Of a stretch of DNA of 64,000 nucleotides, positions 1 through 13,129 are shown piece after piece. The notes under the pieces were generated by a model. The model did no database searches. It was not told the origin of the DNA and saw only the letters and a program-made list of their open reading frames with translations. How positions within the stretch are numbered: position 1 is the first letter of the stretch; the number at the start of each line of letters is the position of its first letter. The position numbers and the translations under genes were made by a program. Origin of the DNA: Cacajao melanocephalus (Eukaryota > Chordata > Mammalia > Primates > Pitheciidae); contig CAUYLG010021558.1 in assembly GCA_963573385.1 (NCBI GenBank), positions 1 through 64,000 of the forward strand, given 5' to 3'.

Positions 1-97
1 TGGAGGTTGCAGTGAGCCAAGATCGCACCATTGCACTCCAGCCTGGGCAACGAGAGTGAAACTCCATCTCCAGAAAAACATAAAAATAAAAAAAAGA
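1..97 (+). mobile_element. Alu right-arm end, cut by the window edge
   Basis: It starts inside an Alu at ggttgcagtgagccaagatc and ends in an A-rich tail. The 5' part lies outside the window. Confidence 0.9.
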
Positions 98-147
98 AGT
101 TTATAAGCAACAATTCAGCAAACAGACGCTTTTTAAAAAACAATGTG

Positions 148-451
148 TCCAGGCGCCATGGCTCAGGCCTGTAATCCCAGCACTTTGGGAGGCTGAGGCA
201 GGCAGATCACTTGAGGTCAGGAGTTTGAGACCAGCCTGCCCAACATGGTGAAACCCTGTCTCTACTAAAAATACAAAAATTAGTTGGGCATGATGGCATG
301 TGCCTGTAGTCCCGACTACTCTGGAGGCTGAGGCAGGAGAATTGCTTGAACTCAGGAGGCAGAGGTTGCGGTGAGCCGAGATCGCACCACTGCACTCCAG
401 CGTGGGAGACAGAGTAAGACTCTGTCTCAAAAAAATTTTAAATAATAATAA
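148..451 (+). mobile_element. Alu (AluS-like), full length
   Basis: Both arms are present, from the left monomer with ctcaggcctgtaatcccagc to the second-arm gacagagtaagactctgtct, followed by an A-rich tail that has become (AAT)n. Confidence 0.9.
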
Positions 452-467
452 TAATAATAATGGCTTT

Positions 468-813
<346 letters not shown>

Positions 814-1829
814 TCATCCATCTAAAATATACAATTTGATGGTTTTGACTATATTTACAGTTATGCTACTTCATCACAACCAATTTTAGATCATTTACAT
901 CATCCAAAAAGGAAACCCCATACCCGTTAGCAGTTACTTCCCATTTCCCTCAAGCCACCATTTTTGGACCACGAGGAATCTGCCTTCTGTCTCTATAGAT
1001 TTGCCTGTTGAGACTTTTCATATAAAAGGAATCCTACAGTATGTGGCCTTTGGTGACTGGCTCCTTTCAGTCAGCATCATGTTTCCCAGGCTCCTTGTGT
1101 GGCAGCGTGTGGCAGTACTTCACGTCTATTCATTACTAAGTAATATTCCACTGTGTGGATGGACCACATCTTGTTTATTCACTCATCTGTTGATGAGCAT
1201 TTGGGTTGTTTCCATTTTTTGACTATTATGAATCATGCTACTTTAAACATTTGTATCCAAGAGTGTGTGTGAACATTATGTTTTAATATCTCTTGGGTTT
1301 TTTATTCCACCTAAGAATAGAATGGCTGGGTCATACAGTAACTGTATTTAACTTTTTAAGGAGCTGCCGAGTTATTTTCTACCACAGCGACACCATTTAC
1401 TTTCTCCCCCGCAGCGTAGAAGGGTTCTGATTTCTCCACGTCCTCACTAGCACTGCTTAGTATCTGATGGTTTGACGATGGCCATCCTGGGGGAACGAAA
1501 TGTATCCCACTGTGATTTTGACTTGCATTTCCACCGTGGTTCATGATGTTGAGCACCTTTTCATGAGCTGATTTGCCATTTGTAAATCATCTTTCTTCTT
1601 TCAACATTAGGTTGTCTTTGTATTGCTGAGATGTAGAAGTTCTTAATATATTCTGGCTGCAATTCTCTTGTCTGATATATGATTTGCATGTATTTTCTCC
1701 CATTCTGTGGATTGTCTTTTCACTTTTTTGATGATGTCTTTTTAGAACAAAAATTTTAATTTTAATGGAATCCAGTTTATCTTTGTTGTTGGTGGTGGTG
1801 GTGCTTTTGGTGTTGTATTTAAGAAATCA

Positions 1830-2441
<612 letters not shown>

Positions 2442-2932
2442 TAATTTTTACATTTAATATGAGGTAGGGATCCCACTTCATTCTTTTGCATGGGGCTATC
2501 CAGTTGTCCCAGTACGCATATGTTGGAAAGACTATTCTTTCTCCAGTTAATTATCTTGGCACTCATTAAAAATCAATTGACTGTAAATGTGTAGGTTTAT
2601 TTTTGAACTCTCAATTCTACTCCTATAGGTCTTTCTTTATGCCTATAAGATTTAAAGTAAGTTTTGAAATTGGGAAGTGTGAGTTCTCCAACTTTGTTCT
2701 TTTTGAAGATTGTCTTGGCTGTTCTGAGTCTTTTGAATTTCCATATGAATATCATGATCAGATTGTCAATTTCTGCACAGACTCTATCTGGGATTTTGAG
2801 AGAGATTGTTCTGATCAAACTGGAAATATTGCTATCCTAATGATACTAAGTCTCCTGATGAATGAACATGGGCTGTCATTTTGTTTACTTAGGCCTTTTT
2901 TCACTTCTTTCCACAATATTTTGTAGTTTTCA

Positions 2933-3256
<324 letters not shown>

Positions 3257-3423
3257 TTACTAAATTTGTTACTAAATATTTATTCTTTTTTATGCTATTA
3301 GAAGTGGCGTTGTTTTCTTAATTTCATTTTTGCAATGTTCATTCCAAGTGATACAAGTACACTTTTTGTGTATTGCTCTTGTATCCTGCAACCTTGCTGA
3401 GCTTGCTTATTAGCTCTAATGGT

Positions 3424-3424
<1 letters not shown>

Positions 3425-3462
<38 letters not shown>

Positions 3463-3466
3463 ATTT
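3425..3466. repeat. (TG)n microsatellite
   Basis: An uninterrupted TG run of about 17 units lies inside the old L1 and then decays to TATGTATT. Confidence 0.95.
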
Positions 3467-3765
3467 CTTAGGATTTTCTATATATAAGAATACGTTATCT
3501 GCAAATAGATAGTTTTGCTGCTTCTTTTCTGATCTGGACACATTTTATTTAATTTCCTTGCCTAATTGTCCTGGCTAGAACCCCCAGTACAATGTTGAAT
3601 AGACGTGTCAGGAGTGGCATCCTTGTCTTGTCCCTGATCTTAGGGGGAAAGCATCCAGTCTTTCACCTTTAAATATGTTAGTGGTGGGTTTTTCATAAGT
3701 GGACTTTATCAAGTTAAGGGAGTTCTCTTTTATTTTTGGTTTGTTGAGTGTTTTTCTAGTCATCA

Positions 3766-5861
3766 AAGTGTGTTGGTGTCTACCAGTAAGGCAGAGATTT
3801 TAGTCCCTATTTTATATACGTATTAGAAAACTAAGGCTAAAAAATGCTAGAGCAAATTTGGAAAATAGGAGTAAGTATGAAGAAGGAATGCATATTACTA
3901 TCAATGCTATCTTTCAAAGATAAACCACTCTTAACCGTTGGAAGAACATCTTTCTAGACTTTCTTCTAGGCATTTTTAGAACATTGCACACCACACAGAC
4001 TACCGTAGTTCTCTGCATAATGTGTCCAGAACATTGAGGGAAGGATTTTCTCAGTCAGAGCTGAACAAAGATGAAGGGGTCTGCCTTGGTGGGAGTGAGT
4101 TCCTTGTCGGTGGGAGCATGTGAGCACAGCAGCTTGTCCACACAATGTAACAGGGCATCTCCTGGGGGATGTTTTTGAGCCAGTCTTCTCTCCTGGCTGT
4201 GAGGCTATCCAGGGTTAGGGCCAGGCTGAGTCATCTGACTTTCTTGTGCCCAGCTCAGAGGAGACTTGGAGTCAGTTTGATTAATTGATCAGCATGAGCT
4301 GAGGGACCCAAAAGGGAAATGAGAACCAGCTGAGCCTACAGCTTCTCTGGGCTGGTCTCTTTAGGAAAAGGCATTGGGACAGAAGTGTCCTGGTGTGGCT
4401 CTGCACTCAGTGGGCAAGCCCTTGCCTTTCCAGGCCTCCATCTCCCTATCTGTCAGATGGGCATTGAGTCAGTTTCCCCTACAGGCCCTTCCGGGATGGA
4501 CTGGGTGAAACTCTGGGCCTTGATGCCTGAAAGACCCAAGGGTTGGGACCTTCTCCCAGGATGGGGCCCAGCAGCCACATGGGAGTCCGCAGCCAACGTG
4601 TCGGCATTGCTGCTGTGTAAAATACTGTGTGCTGCACAGCAGTGCGCCTGCATGGAAGGAAGACTTGGTGACCTGGCCTTGAGGAACTCCATGCCATTGG
4701 ACAATGAAGTGGCATAAGGAAAAGGTTCTGGAAAGATAGGCCAGCTTGGGGGGCTGTGGAGCCCCTGGAGCTCCGGCTGGGAGTTGGAGACTTGGGAGTC
4801 CAGTCTCTGCCGCTCTCCTGCTTGCTGAGTGACCCAGGAAGGCCCCACTTCTCTCTGTCCCTCCTGGCTCTGAGTCCATGACCCCATGAGCTTATCCAAG
4901 GCTCTTAACGATTGCTGAGCAGTCACTATACTCTGGTGCCAGTAGCTGCAGAACTGAACCAAAGGATGAGGGTCAAGGTGGAGGAAGCAGGACTCAGAGA
5001 GGCAGCTTGTTCCAGGAGGAGGGAGAGCAATCTTCGGGCCCCGCAGACCTGGCCCGGCACTCCGAGGCTGGATTCCCTCTCTCTCTAGCTTGTTTAAAGG
5101 GTGAATGAGGTCACATCTGTCAAGCAGTTGGCACATAGAGGGGCTCAAAAAATTCCCATTATCATGAGCAAGGCCTGGAAATTGGGGAGACCAAGGGAGG
5201 TTCTTGGCCAATGGATGAGGGTAGGTGGCATGGACTGTAGAAGGTGTCTTGACCTCGGGGCGATGGCCTTCCTTCGGGTAGCCCAGGCCCAGGTCAGCTG
5301 GCAGGGTCATGTACTGTCTCTGCTTCTGGCAACAGCAGGCTTTTCCCTCCCTAATTATCAACCTACTTGGAGAGATGCTAAAAGTAATGGCTGTTCCTGG
5401 GCATATGTCCAATTGTCAAGAGGGCACTGTGGAATTAACTATTTCATTAGCACACTAAGCTCACAGAGAGAAATTAAGAAGAAAGAGATTTGCAGGCTAT
5501 GGGAAGGAGGTCATGTTGAGGGCATTTCTGGGTGTTGAGCCCTGAAACGTTTGCAGGAGCCTCCCCTTGTTGAATGGGTGTAAGAAGACCCAGAGCCTCA
5601 AACAATTCCTCAAACACAGTGGGGAAGGACGAATTGCTCAACTGAGGAATTAGTAGACGGAGGCGTCCTCCCCGCTCCCCTCTGTCCGTGGCTCCCCAAG
5701 GTCACGAGATGCTGCCACTCCTGGTTTCTTGTGTCCCCGTCAGTACAACCCTTTGTGTGGCCATGGTTTTCCATTTTTCAGTTGAAGACACCGAAGCCCA
5801 GAGAGAGCATGAGACTTGTCTAAAGCTGCACAGCCAGGATTTGGTTTTGTATGTATGTGTG
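3766..5861. other. Intergenic stretch with MIR fossils and a long open frame
   Basis: It lies between the L1 and the next Alu. A MIR-like patch (4391-4470), and another near 3790-3850, are visible. On the minus strand 4453-5412 is open for 319 codons, but nothing recognisable is encoded (see findings). The other sequence is unremarkable GC-moderate DNA. Confidence 0.7.
4391..4470 (+). repeat. MIR fragment
   Basis: The core reads ccatctccctatctgtcaga followed by tgggcattgag. Confidence 0.45.
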
Positions 5862-5862
5862 G
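5750..5862 (-). repeat. MIR fragment, split by an Alu
   Basis: The stretch gaagcccagagagagcatgag with gctgcacagccaggatttg is the reverse-complement MIR core. It is cut at 5862 by the Alu, and related sequence resumes at about 6163. Confidence 0.6.
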
Positions 5863-6162
5863 TTTTTTTTTTTTTTTTGAGGCAGGGTCTCTGCTCTGTC
5901 CCCAGGTTGGATTGCAGTGGTGTGATCACAGTTCACTCACTGCAGCCTTGACTTCCTGGGCTCATGTGATTCTCCCACCTCAGCCTCCTGAGTAGCTGGG
6001 ACTATAGGCGTGTGCCACCACATCCAGCTAATTTTTGGATATTTGGTAGACACATGGTTTCACCATGTTGCCCAGGCTCATCTCAAAGTCCTGGGCTCAA
6101 GCCATCTGCCTGCCTTGGCCTTCCAAAGTGCTGGGATTACAGGCACGAACCACCACACCATG
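5863..6162 (-). mobile_element. Alu, antisense (AluJ-like)
   Basis: A 16-base poly(T) head is followed by both arms in reverse complement. Imperfect direct repeats around cagccaggatttg (left) and gagccagaatttg (right) look like an old target duplication. Confidence 0.9.
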
Positions 6163-6454
6163 CCTCAGAGCCAGAATTTGAATCAAGGTACCAGGCCCTG
6201 GGTAGGCAAGCTGGGATGTGCTGACTAGTGAGGCCTCTGCCCAAGACAGCATGGGGTGGTTTGAGCACTGCCCTGGGCGTCCTGAAACCAGACCCACCCC
6301 CAATGGCCATGTGTCCCCAGGCAAGTCAGGCCATCTTCCCAGGACTGCTTCCCCACTTGTGCCGTGGAACTTGATTTCAGATCATGAGGAGAATGCTCAA
6401 GGTGCTCATCTAAATGGGAAGTCCTCGAATGAAAATATACTCACATCTGAGTAC

Positions 6455-6645
6455 CTACGAAGTACCAGGCCCTCACTCTAGCACCACATTTGATCCACCC
6501 ACCAATGGAGGAGCCATCGTCCCATCTTACAGAGTAGAACCCCAGACTCTGTGAAGTGGCCTGCCCAGGGCCCCAGTGGGAGCATGGTTGCATGGGTTTT
6601 GGAACTCAGCTCTGGGAACTCCAGAATCCTTGCTGTCAACACTCT
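6455..6645 (-). repeat. MIR, antisense
   Basis: The order tacgaagtaccaggccct, then catcttacagagtag and gtggcctgcccagggccc matches the reversed MIR. Confidence 0.55.
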
Positions 6646-6659
6646 GGGCCTCACCATCT

Positions 6660-6966
6660 CTCTTTTTTATTTTTTCTTTCTGAGACAGTCTTGTTCTGTC
6701 GCCCAGGCTGGAGTGCAGTGGCTCGATCTCAGCTTAGTGCAACCTCCACCTCACAGGTTCAAGCGATTCTCGTGCCTCAGTCTCCTGAGTAGCAGGGACT
6801 ACAGGTGTGTGCCACCATGCCTAATTTTTTTTTCCTTCGTATTTTAGTAGAGACAGTGTTTTGAAATGTTGCCCAGGCTGGTCTCAAACTCCTGAGCTCA
6901 GGCAATCCATCCCCCTCGGCCTCCCAAAGTGCTAGGATTACAGGTGTGAGCCACTGTGCCCAGCTT
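6660..6966 (-). mobile_element. Alu, antisense, with 14-bp target duplication
   Basis: The exact direct repeat gggcctcaccatct lies at 6646-6659 and 6967-6980. Both arms are present in reverse complement. Confidence 0.93.
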
Positions 6967-7494
6967 GGGCCTCACCATCTTTTGAGCTACTAGCTCCCTG
7001 AGACTCAGTTTCCCCATCAGTAATAGAGCAGCGTGTGCCTGCTGCACTCCGGACACTCCGGGTCACAGAGCCCCCTGGAATCCCCAGGCCCTGGTGGGGA
7101 TGCCTGCAGTACACACTGCCCATGTCCTGCTTGGCGAGGGGCAGTGTCTGGCCCCGTGGAGGCTGTGCTCCTGGCAGTCTGCCCTGCCTGGGGCTTAGTG
7201 ACTTCCCCTGGGGCTGCTCTCCACCTCCCACCCTTTGCTTCCTAGCTGGAGACCCCCACCTACTTCTCCACTGGGAGCTCAGGCCCTGGTTCCTCACCCT
7301 GGGCCCCACCTCGAGTTGCTCCCGTGTAGTGGCTGCGGCCTGACACAGAGGAAACTGCTGATGAGGGTAAAGTGCCAGGCTCTGGTGAGAATACCAGCTC
7401 AGCTGCACACGGCCCTTCATAGTTTGCAAAACACATCTCCTGTCCATTAGTGCTTTTTATTCCTCAGAAGCCAGGAGGGCTGGGAGAAGGGCCC

Positions 7495-7600
7495 TCTCTC
7501 TACAGATGGGGAAACTGAGGCCCAGAGTTTGAAGCAACTTTCCTCCAGCCAGTGGTACAGGCAGGTTGCAAACAGGCTGACTTCCAATTCAGGGTCTCAG
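7495..7600 (-). repeat. MIR, antisense
   Basis: It shows gatggggaaactgaggccca followed by the degenerate gccagtggtacaggcagg part. Confidence 0.65.
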
Positions 7601-7671
7601 CTCAACTTGCCATGTGCCCCTCATCTCAGGAGTCTGGGGACAGCAAAGTTCTGGGGCTCAGAGGGTGGCCG

Positions 7672-7775
7672 AGGGCATGGGCTTTGCAGTTGGGAGGACA
7701 TGAGTTCAAAACCTGGCTCTGTGTGACCTGGGGCAATTTACTTCATCTCCCTATAGAATGGGGGTGAAAGAAGGT
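7672..7775 (+). repeat. MIR, sense
   Basis: It shows gttcaaaacctggctctgtg, then tgacctggggcaatttactt and a final atagaatgggggtg. Confidence 0.65.
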
Positions 7776-10700
7776 GCTTCCCCCCATGGCTGTGTGCTTA
7801 AACAGTTAATGTGCCTGAAGCCCTGTGGTGCTGGTCATGGTGAGCAGCGTCCCTGCCCCTCCTGGGTGCTGCAGCCCCCGGGGAGCTCTTCAAACAGAAG
7901 CAAGGCCGCCCTCAGAGAGGCTGACTCTGTTGCTCAGAGGTGGGGTCTGTGTGTGTAACTCAGGGACTCCGTGTGACTCTAATGGGCAGCAGCGGCGGGG
8001 GGTGTTCTGCTATACAGGGTGCATTGTGCAGATGGGTAAACTGGGTCTCTGAGGGGCAAAGTGACCCCAAAAGACCCACAGGTCCTCCTCTGGGCTCCTG
8101 TTCCTGCATCTTCCATGACTTGGCTGCCCTCCAATGACTGGCTCCTGAGGGTGCCGCCAGGTGGGCAGGTGAGGTGGGGCTCAGGCTTGCTGGGCTGGTA
8201 TGGCTGGGCCTCTCCTTGGGGACTTGATTTCCCCTCCTCTAGATTATAACTACCATTTACTTCCCTGCCTCAGGGGTAGACAAGGTGGCTCTGTCGGGGC
8301 CAGTTTGACCTCTTGGAGCCTCAGTTTCCCCAGCTTTGAAGCGAGGTGTTGCAGAGATGTGGCCCAGCACGGCCTGGCTCTGTCCAAGGCTCTGAAGGTG
8401 GACAGCAGCCATGGGCTCTGACCCACAGCCCCGCCTTCCCTGCAGCCTCCAGACCAGGGGATTTTCTGGACTTGCAGGCTCCTGCTGGGAAACTTGAGGC
8501 GGTGGAGGGGCCCCGGCACGGCCACCCCGTCCTCTATCCTGGGCTGCCAGGTGGGAAGTCTGCCCACCCCAACCCACCGAGCAAACATTTAGGCAGTGCC
8601 CCCAGCCTTGGGCACCTGCTTTCCCTGCAAACATGAAACTAATCACCAGGATACCCCTGTCCTATGTCCAGCCTTGGGAATGATGCCAGGTGGCCAGCCT
8701 TTCTGCTGCCTGCATGGGTGAGAAAGGGCTGCTGTCACAGAGTCCCAGCTGGGCCTGAGAGGTCTGAGAGGTCCCAGCTGGGCCTGAGAGGCCCTGACCC
8801 AGAGACAGGACTGCTTCAGTTTCCTGGCCACCCTTGCTCCCCCTGCTACAGGGACAGGGAGCTCCTTTGCATCCTAATAGTCTCAGGGCCACTGAGCATA
8901 GTGACCTCTTCTCCAGGGCACCCTGCAGAGCTCTGGGGTTAGGGCCAGGGTCCCTGAGTCTCCTGTGCCCCCAACACCATGGGGTATGAAGTTAGCTGGC
9001 CCCTCTCTGTCCTGGCCCTCGTTCTGCACATTCTCTTGTCACCGGCAAATGAACGCAAAGAAACCATTATGAAATCCCAGCTGTGCACCAGGCCTCTTCT
9101 GGGCATTGGGGATACAGGGCCACCAATGTGGTCCCTGCTGTGACAAGATAGTCACACAGTAAAGAGAGACTCAGGCCCCAGACCCTCCTGCAAGGAGGCC
9201 CCAGCCTAGAGGAGCAGAGCCTGCCCCAGCTGCCAGGCAAGCGAGAAATCCCAGCCCGGCCGCACGGGGACTGTTTGAATTCGTTTCTGGAAAATGTCAA
9301 ACATCCACACAAGCGCTCTAGAGAACAGTCTCGGAGCCCCAGAGAATACCTGGGAGGCCTAGCCTCCAGTGCCGCGTCTCCTCCGTGCCCTCGGCCTCCT
9401 CCAAACCATAGGACTGCCCAGGTTCTTTATTCTGCCCTAAAATTAATGCCACCAGACCTGAGTCTAGTCCCACAGCCGGGCTCCCCGCCCCACTGCACGG
9501 AGAGGACACACCTGGTGGACGGCGCAGCCTGGCCAGGGCTGTCTGGAGGCACGTGTGTCTCCTCCTTGGCCTCCCACGCCCTTCTGCAGGATCCTGTTGC
9601 ACCTGGCCCAGGGCCACAATTAAATCGTGCGTTGGCACAGCAGGGCCGAAGCAGGCTGGCAGCTCCTTCCCGGTGCACATTTGATTGCATTTCCCCTGGG
9701 GACGCGACCACTTAGAAACCTATAAATCCCTGGCAGGGCTGCTGGCCTAGGCGAGTATATAAATCAGGACTTGTAAAAGCCTAATGGTCCCCTCTAGGCA
9801 GGTGAGACGGGTGTGTGCCAAGAATCCTCAGGCGGTGCCCCAGGACCCAAGTCTCAGTCTGGAGCTGCAGATGGGCAAGGGGGCAGGCCAGGCGCCGGTG
9901 CCACAGACCTGCTCTGGAATCCCCACTCTGCCTCCTCTCTTCAGCCTCCAAGAGCCTCAGTTCTGTCCTCGGTACAATGGGGTCACAACCTGTGCCTTGC
10001 AGAAGGTCCTCTGCAGGCTGCACATGCCCGCTAGGAGCCCACCATTGTTTTCAGGTGGGCTGAAGGGGTGGGGGGACAGGGTGCAAGCAGGGCCCGAGGC
10101 CTGGGCTCTTTGCTGCCTGCACTGGCCTGCTACCTGCTCTGAACCTCTGACGGGTCCCATGCTCCTCCACACCCGTGTCCTCCTCCAACCTTGTTCACAG
10201 GTGTTTGCTGCGGCCCTGCTCTGGGTGAGGAGCTGTAGGGCTGGGTCCTTGTCTCTCTGGCTCTGCTGGCGGGGATAAGAAGCGGGTACTGTGCGCTGGC
10301 CGTGTGCCGGGTGCTGCTCCAGGGGCTAGGTGGTCAGCAGTGAAGAGGACAGCTCACGTCCTGCCCTCCTGGGAGGGATGTTCTAGCAGGGACCTCCCTG
10401 TTCAGTGGAGGGGCCTCCCTAGGCACAAAGCTGCGGTGTCACTTCCCTGGCCACCCCCTGGATTAGGGGGCATGGGGAGAGGCTGGAAGTGGGGCAGAAA
10501 CAGTCTCTTGGGCCTGGGCTTCCGTACTATGCAGCGAGGGGGTGGGGCTGGTGGTCTCAGTGGGCCCTGTCAGCCCTAATGGTCTGGGTCCCCTGATAGC
10601 TCATGGGGTCCCCAAGGGCCAGCAGGAGCAGGGGGAGTCCCTAGAGGACAGGACCAGCGATGGCAAATCCCTGTGCCCAGCGTGGAGGACACCTGGACAG

Positions 10701-11089
10701 GGCACACAGGGCAGGAGGGGACCTAATGCCCAACACCTACCTGAGACCCTGGCAGTCGGGAGCCAGGATGCGGAGGGGTGAGGGAGGGGAAGAGGGAGGG
10801 AAGGGGATGGGGCCCCAAGGCTGCTCCCACCAGGCCGGTTCTAGGACTCTCCTTTTCCACCCTTCCCATTGCCCAGCCAAGCCACCGGGAGTGCTGTGAT
10901 GCCTGGGCCAGGCCACCACCCCTCCCTGGGCCTCCAAGAAGAAGCAGACAGTGAGGAGGGAGCAGCAGAAGGAAGAAGAGCAGGAAGAGAGCAGGAAAGC
11001 CTCTGACCCAGAAGGCATCTGCCAGTTTAAAGAGGACACTCACAGACATAGTCCAGGCAGGAGAAAGACTGAACAGAGGACACAAGGGA

Positions 11090-11965
11090 CAACAGGATGG
11101 ACCCACTGGGGTGGAGGAGGGACAAGGGGAGGTGTGGGAGGGGTGGGAGGGACAAAGGGGCTTGGGTGGGGAAATGTTGAGACAGAGGGGGATGGAGGTG
11201 AAGAGCCAGAGAGGAGTGGAGAGGATGGGGGTCAGAGAAGGAAGACAGAGAGGACAGAGGGGGACAGAGGAGAGAGGGCCAGGGAGGGAGGAGAGGGAAG
11301 GCACTGGGAGGCGGAGGGATGGACAGGGAACAAGGAGTGAGGAGGGACAGGAAGAGAGGGATGAGAGGGACCGGGAGAGAGGAGAAGGGGGATGGACAGG
11401 GAGGTAGGGCGTGGACAGGGAGAGAGGAGAGGGTGGGAGGGACAGATAAAGGTTGGGGGAGGAATAGAGAGAGAAGAGGGGAGGGGCAGGGAGAGAAGAG
11501 ACAGGGAGGGGCAAGGAGAGAGGAGAGGGGGAGGGACAGAGAGAGAGGAGGGGAAGGGGCAGGGAGATAAGAGGGGAGGGGCAGGGAGAGAGGAGAAGGG
11601 GAGGGACAGAGAGGAGAGTGGGGAGGCACAGGGATAGAGGAGGGGGGAAGGGAGGGAGAGAGGAAAGGGGTAAGGGACAGAGAGAAATGGGAGGACGCAC
11701 AGGGAGAGGCAGAAGGAGGGAGAAAAGAGGAGGGGAGGAGCAGATAGAGATGGGGGAGGGAGAGAGAGAGGAAAGGCGGGGGTGCAGGAGAGAGGAGAAG
11801 GGGAGGGGCAGGGAACGAGAAGAAGAGTGAGGGGCAAAGAGAAAGGGAGAACAGGGAGAGAGTATATGGGGGAGAGACAGGGAGAGAGGAGATGGGGGAG
11901 GGTCAGGGAGTGAGGGAGGAGAGGGACCAGGATGGGGGGGCGGGGAGGAGAGGGACAGAAAGAGA
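11090..11965. repeat. Long polypurine block / degenerate GA minisatellite
   Basis: Almost every base on the plus strand is a purine for about 870 bp. Loose units of roughly 22-30 bp resemble aggggcagggagagaggag with GGGAC/GGGGC punctuation. The opposite strand encodes a Leu/Pro/Ser-only open frame that is an artefact of composition. Sharp strand asymmetry and many GGG runs make triplex or quadruplex folding possible (inference). Confidence 0.92.
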
Positions 11966-13129
11966 GAGAGCCCTGATCCCTCATGGAGACAGAGAGATGA
12001 AGGCTTCGGGGTGCGGTTGCTGGACCAATCTAGCTTGAACTTGACAGAGGCCAGGACTGGGCGGGACGGGGGTTGGCCTGGAGTGGCTGGGCTGGAAGGT
12101 CGCCATGGTCTGCTGTCCGTCCTGGGTCCTAACCCTATGCCCTGTGTCGGACTCTGGGGGCCCTGGGCAGACTCAGCCCCTTTGCTCTATAGATCCTGTG
12201 GGGTCCCAGGCTGTGTCCCCCGCAAGGCCTGGTGAGAAACCTCAGCCCTCCACCTAACCCCACTAGCCCTCCCTGTGTGACGGTGAGTCACAGCTCCTTG
12301 CCAATGGTGGGTCTGGGGGTAATCGCCATGCCGCTGCAGTGGCGGCGGCCAGGTTCCCATGCACTGCAGGCTGCAGGTCAGGGCTCGGGAGGGGCTTTGG
12401 TCTTGGTGTTTGAAAAATAAGGGCTGAAGACAGCACTGGGGAGGGGTTCAGGTCCAGACCCCGGGGTCCTGCTGGGGACCGGCCTCATGGGGTGCTCGCC
12501 TTCAATTAGAGGGAGACGTGCTGGCGTTGGGGCCGGGCATCCCGAGTGTGCCAAGAGGAGCAGGGCTCAGTGGAGTCCCAGGCAGAAGAGTGAGGAATGG
12601 CATTTCCAGATCTCATCACTGCAGAGGCGGGACCCGCCCTGAGCCCCTCCGTCCCTTCCCCTCCGGCCTGCTCGGCTCTGCTCTGTCTCGGCCGCTTTGT
12701 TTCTCTGCCTTTGTCTCCTTTCCTCCCTCCCTCTGCTCTCTGAAATTAAATGGGATCCAACTGCCAGCTCCCTGTGTGTTCCCCGCTTGCGGCTCAGCCC
12801 CTTTCATTAATAGAAATATGTCCTCTTGGTGCAGCCTCGCGCTGCTTATCTGGAGTGGATTAAGTGCTCACAGTGACATGCAGTATTGATTCCTCAGCAT
12901 CCCCGTTCAAGGGGTTTTGCCTTGGCCTAATTAGTTCCACAAAATCGGTGGGGGAGGGGATGAGGGGTGAGGAGACCCTGGGTGGCAGGCAGCAGCCCGA
13001 CGTGCCCTGTGACAATGAGTGGATCCCTCTGTGCTGTGGGCTTGGACTGGGCCACTCTAGGAGGCAGAGGCTGAGAGGCCGTGGGAGCGGTTGCCCCAGC
13101 CTGCAAGGGGCAGGACAGTGCTGTGGGTG
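11966..13129. other. Intergenic stretch with AT-rich candidate element
   Basis: It is unique sequence without a recognisable repeat or gene. The segment 12690-12945 is less GC-rich and carries several homeodomain-like sites. Confidence 0.6.

Larger units (their letters stand above)
6981..11089. other. Intergenic GC-rich stretch
   Basis: It contains MIR copies near 7495-7600 and 7672-7775, a short 27-bp direct duplication at about 8736-8788, and old interspersed-repeat-like sequence near 9060-9170 and 10275-10390 that I cannot classify. An AT-rich candidate element lies at 9590-9790. No gene is supported; the many overlapping open frames follow the high GC content. Confidence 0.65.

Noticed and set aside
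8736..8788. Direct duplication of a 27-bp cccagctgggcctgagag segment
   Set aside because: Only two copies in GC-rich intergenic DNA; too short and common to be worth more.
10723..11700. Long Leu/Pro/Ser-only open frame of 325 codons on the minus strand
   Set aside because: It is translation of the polypurine block's complement. CCN, CTN and TCN codons alone cannot produce stops, so the openness has no meaning.
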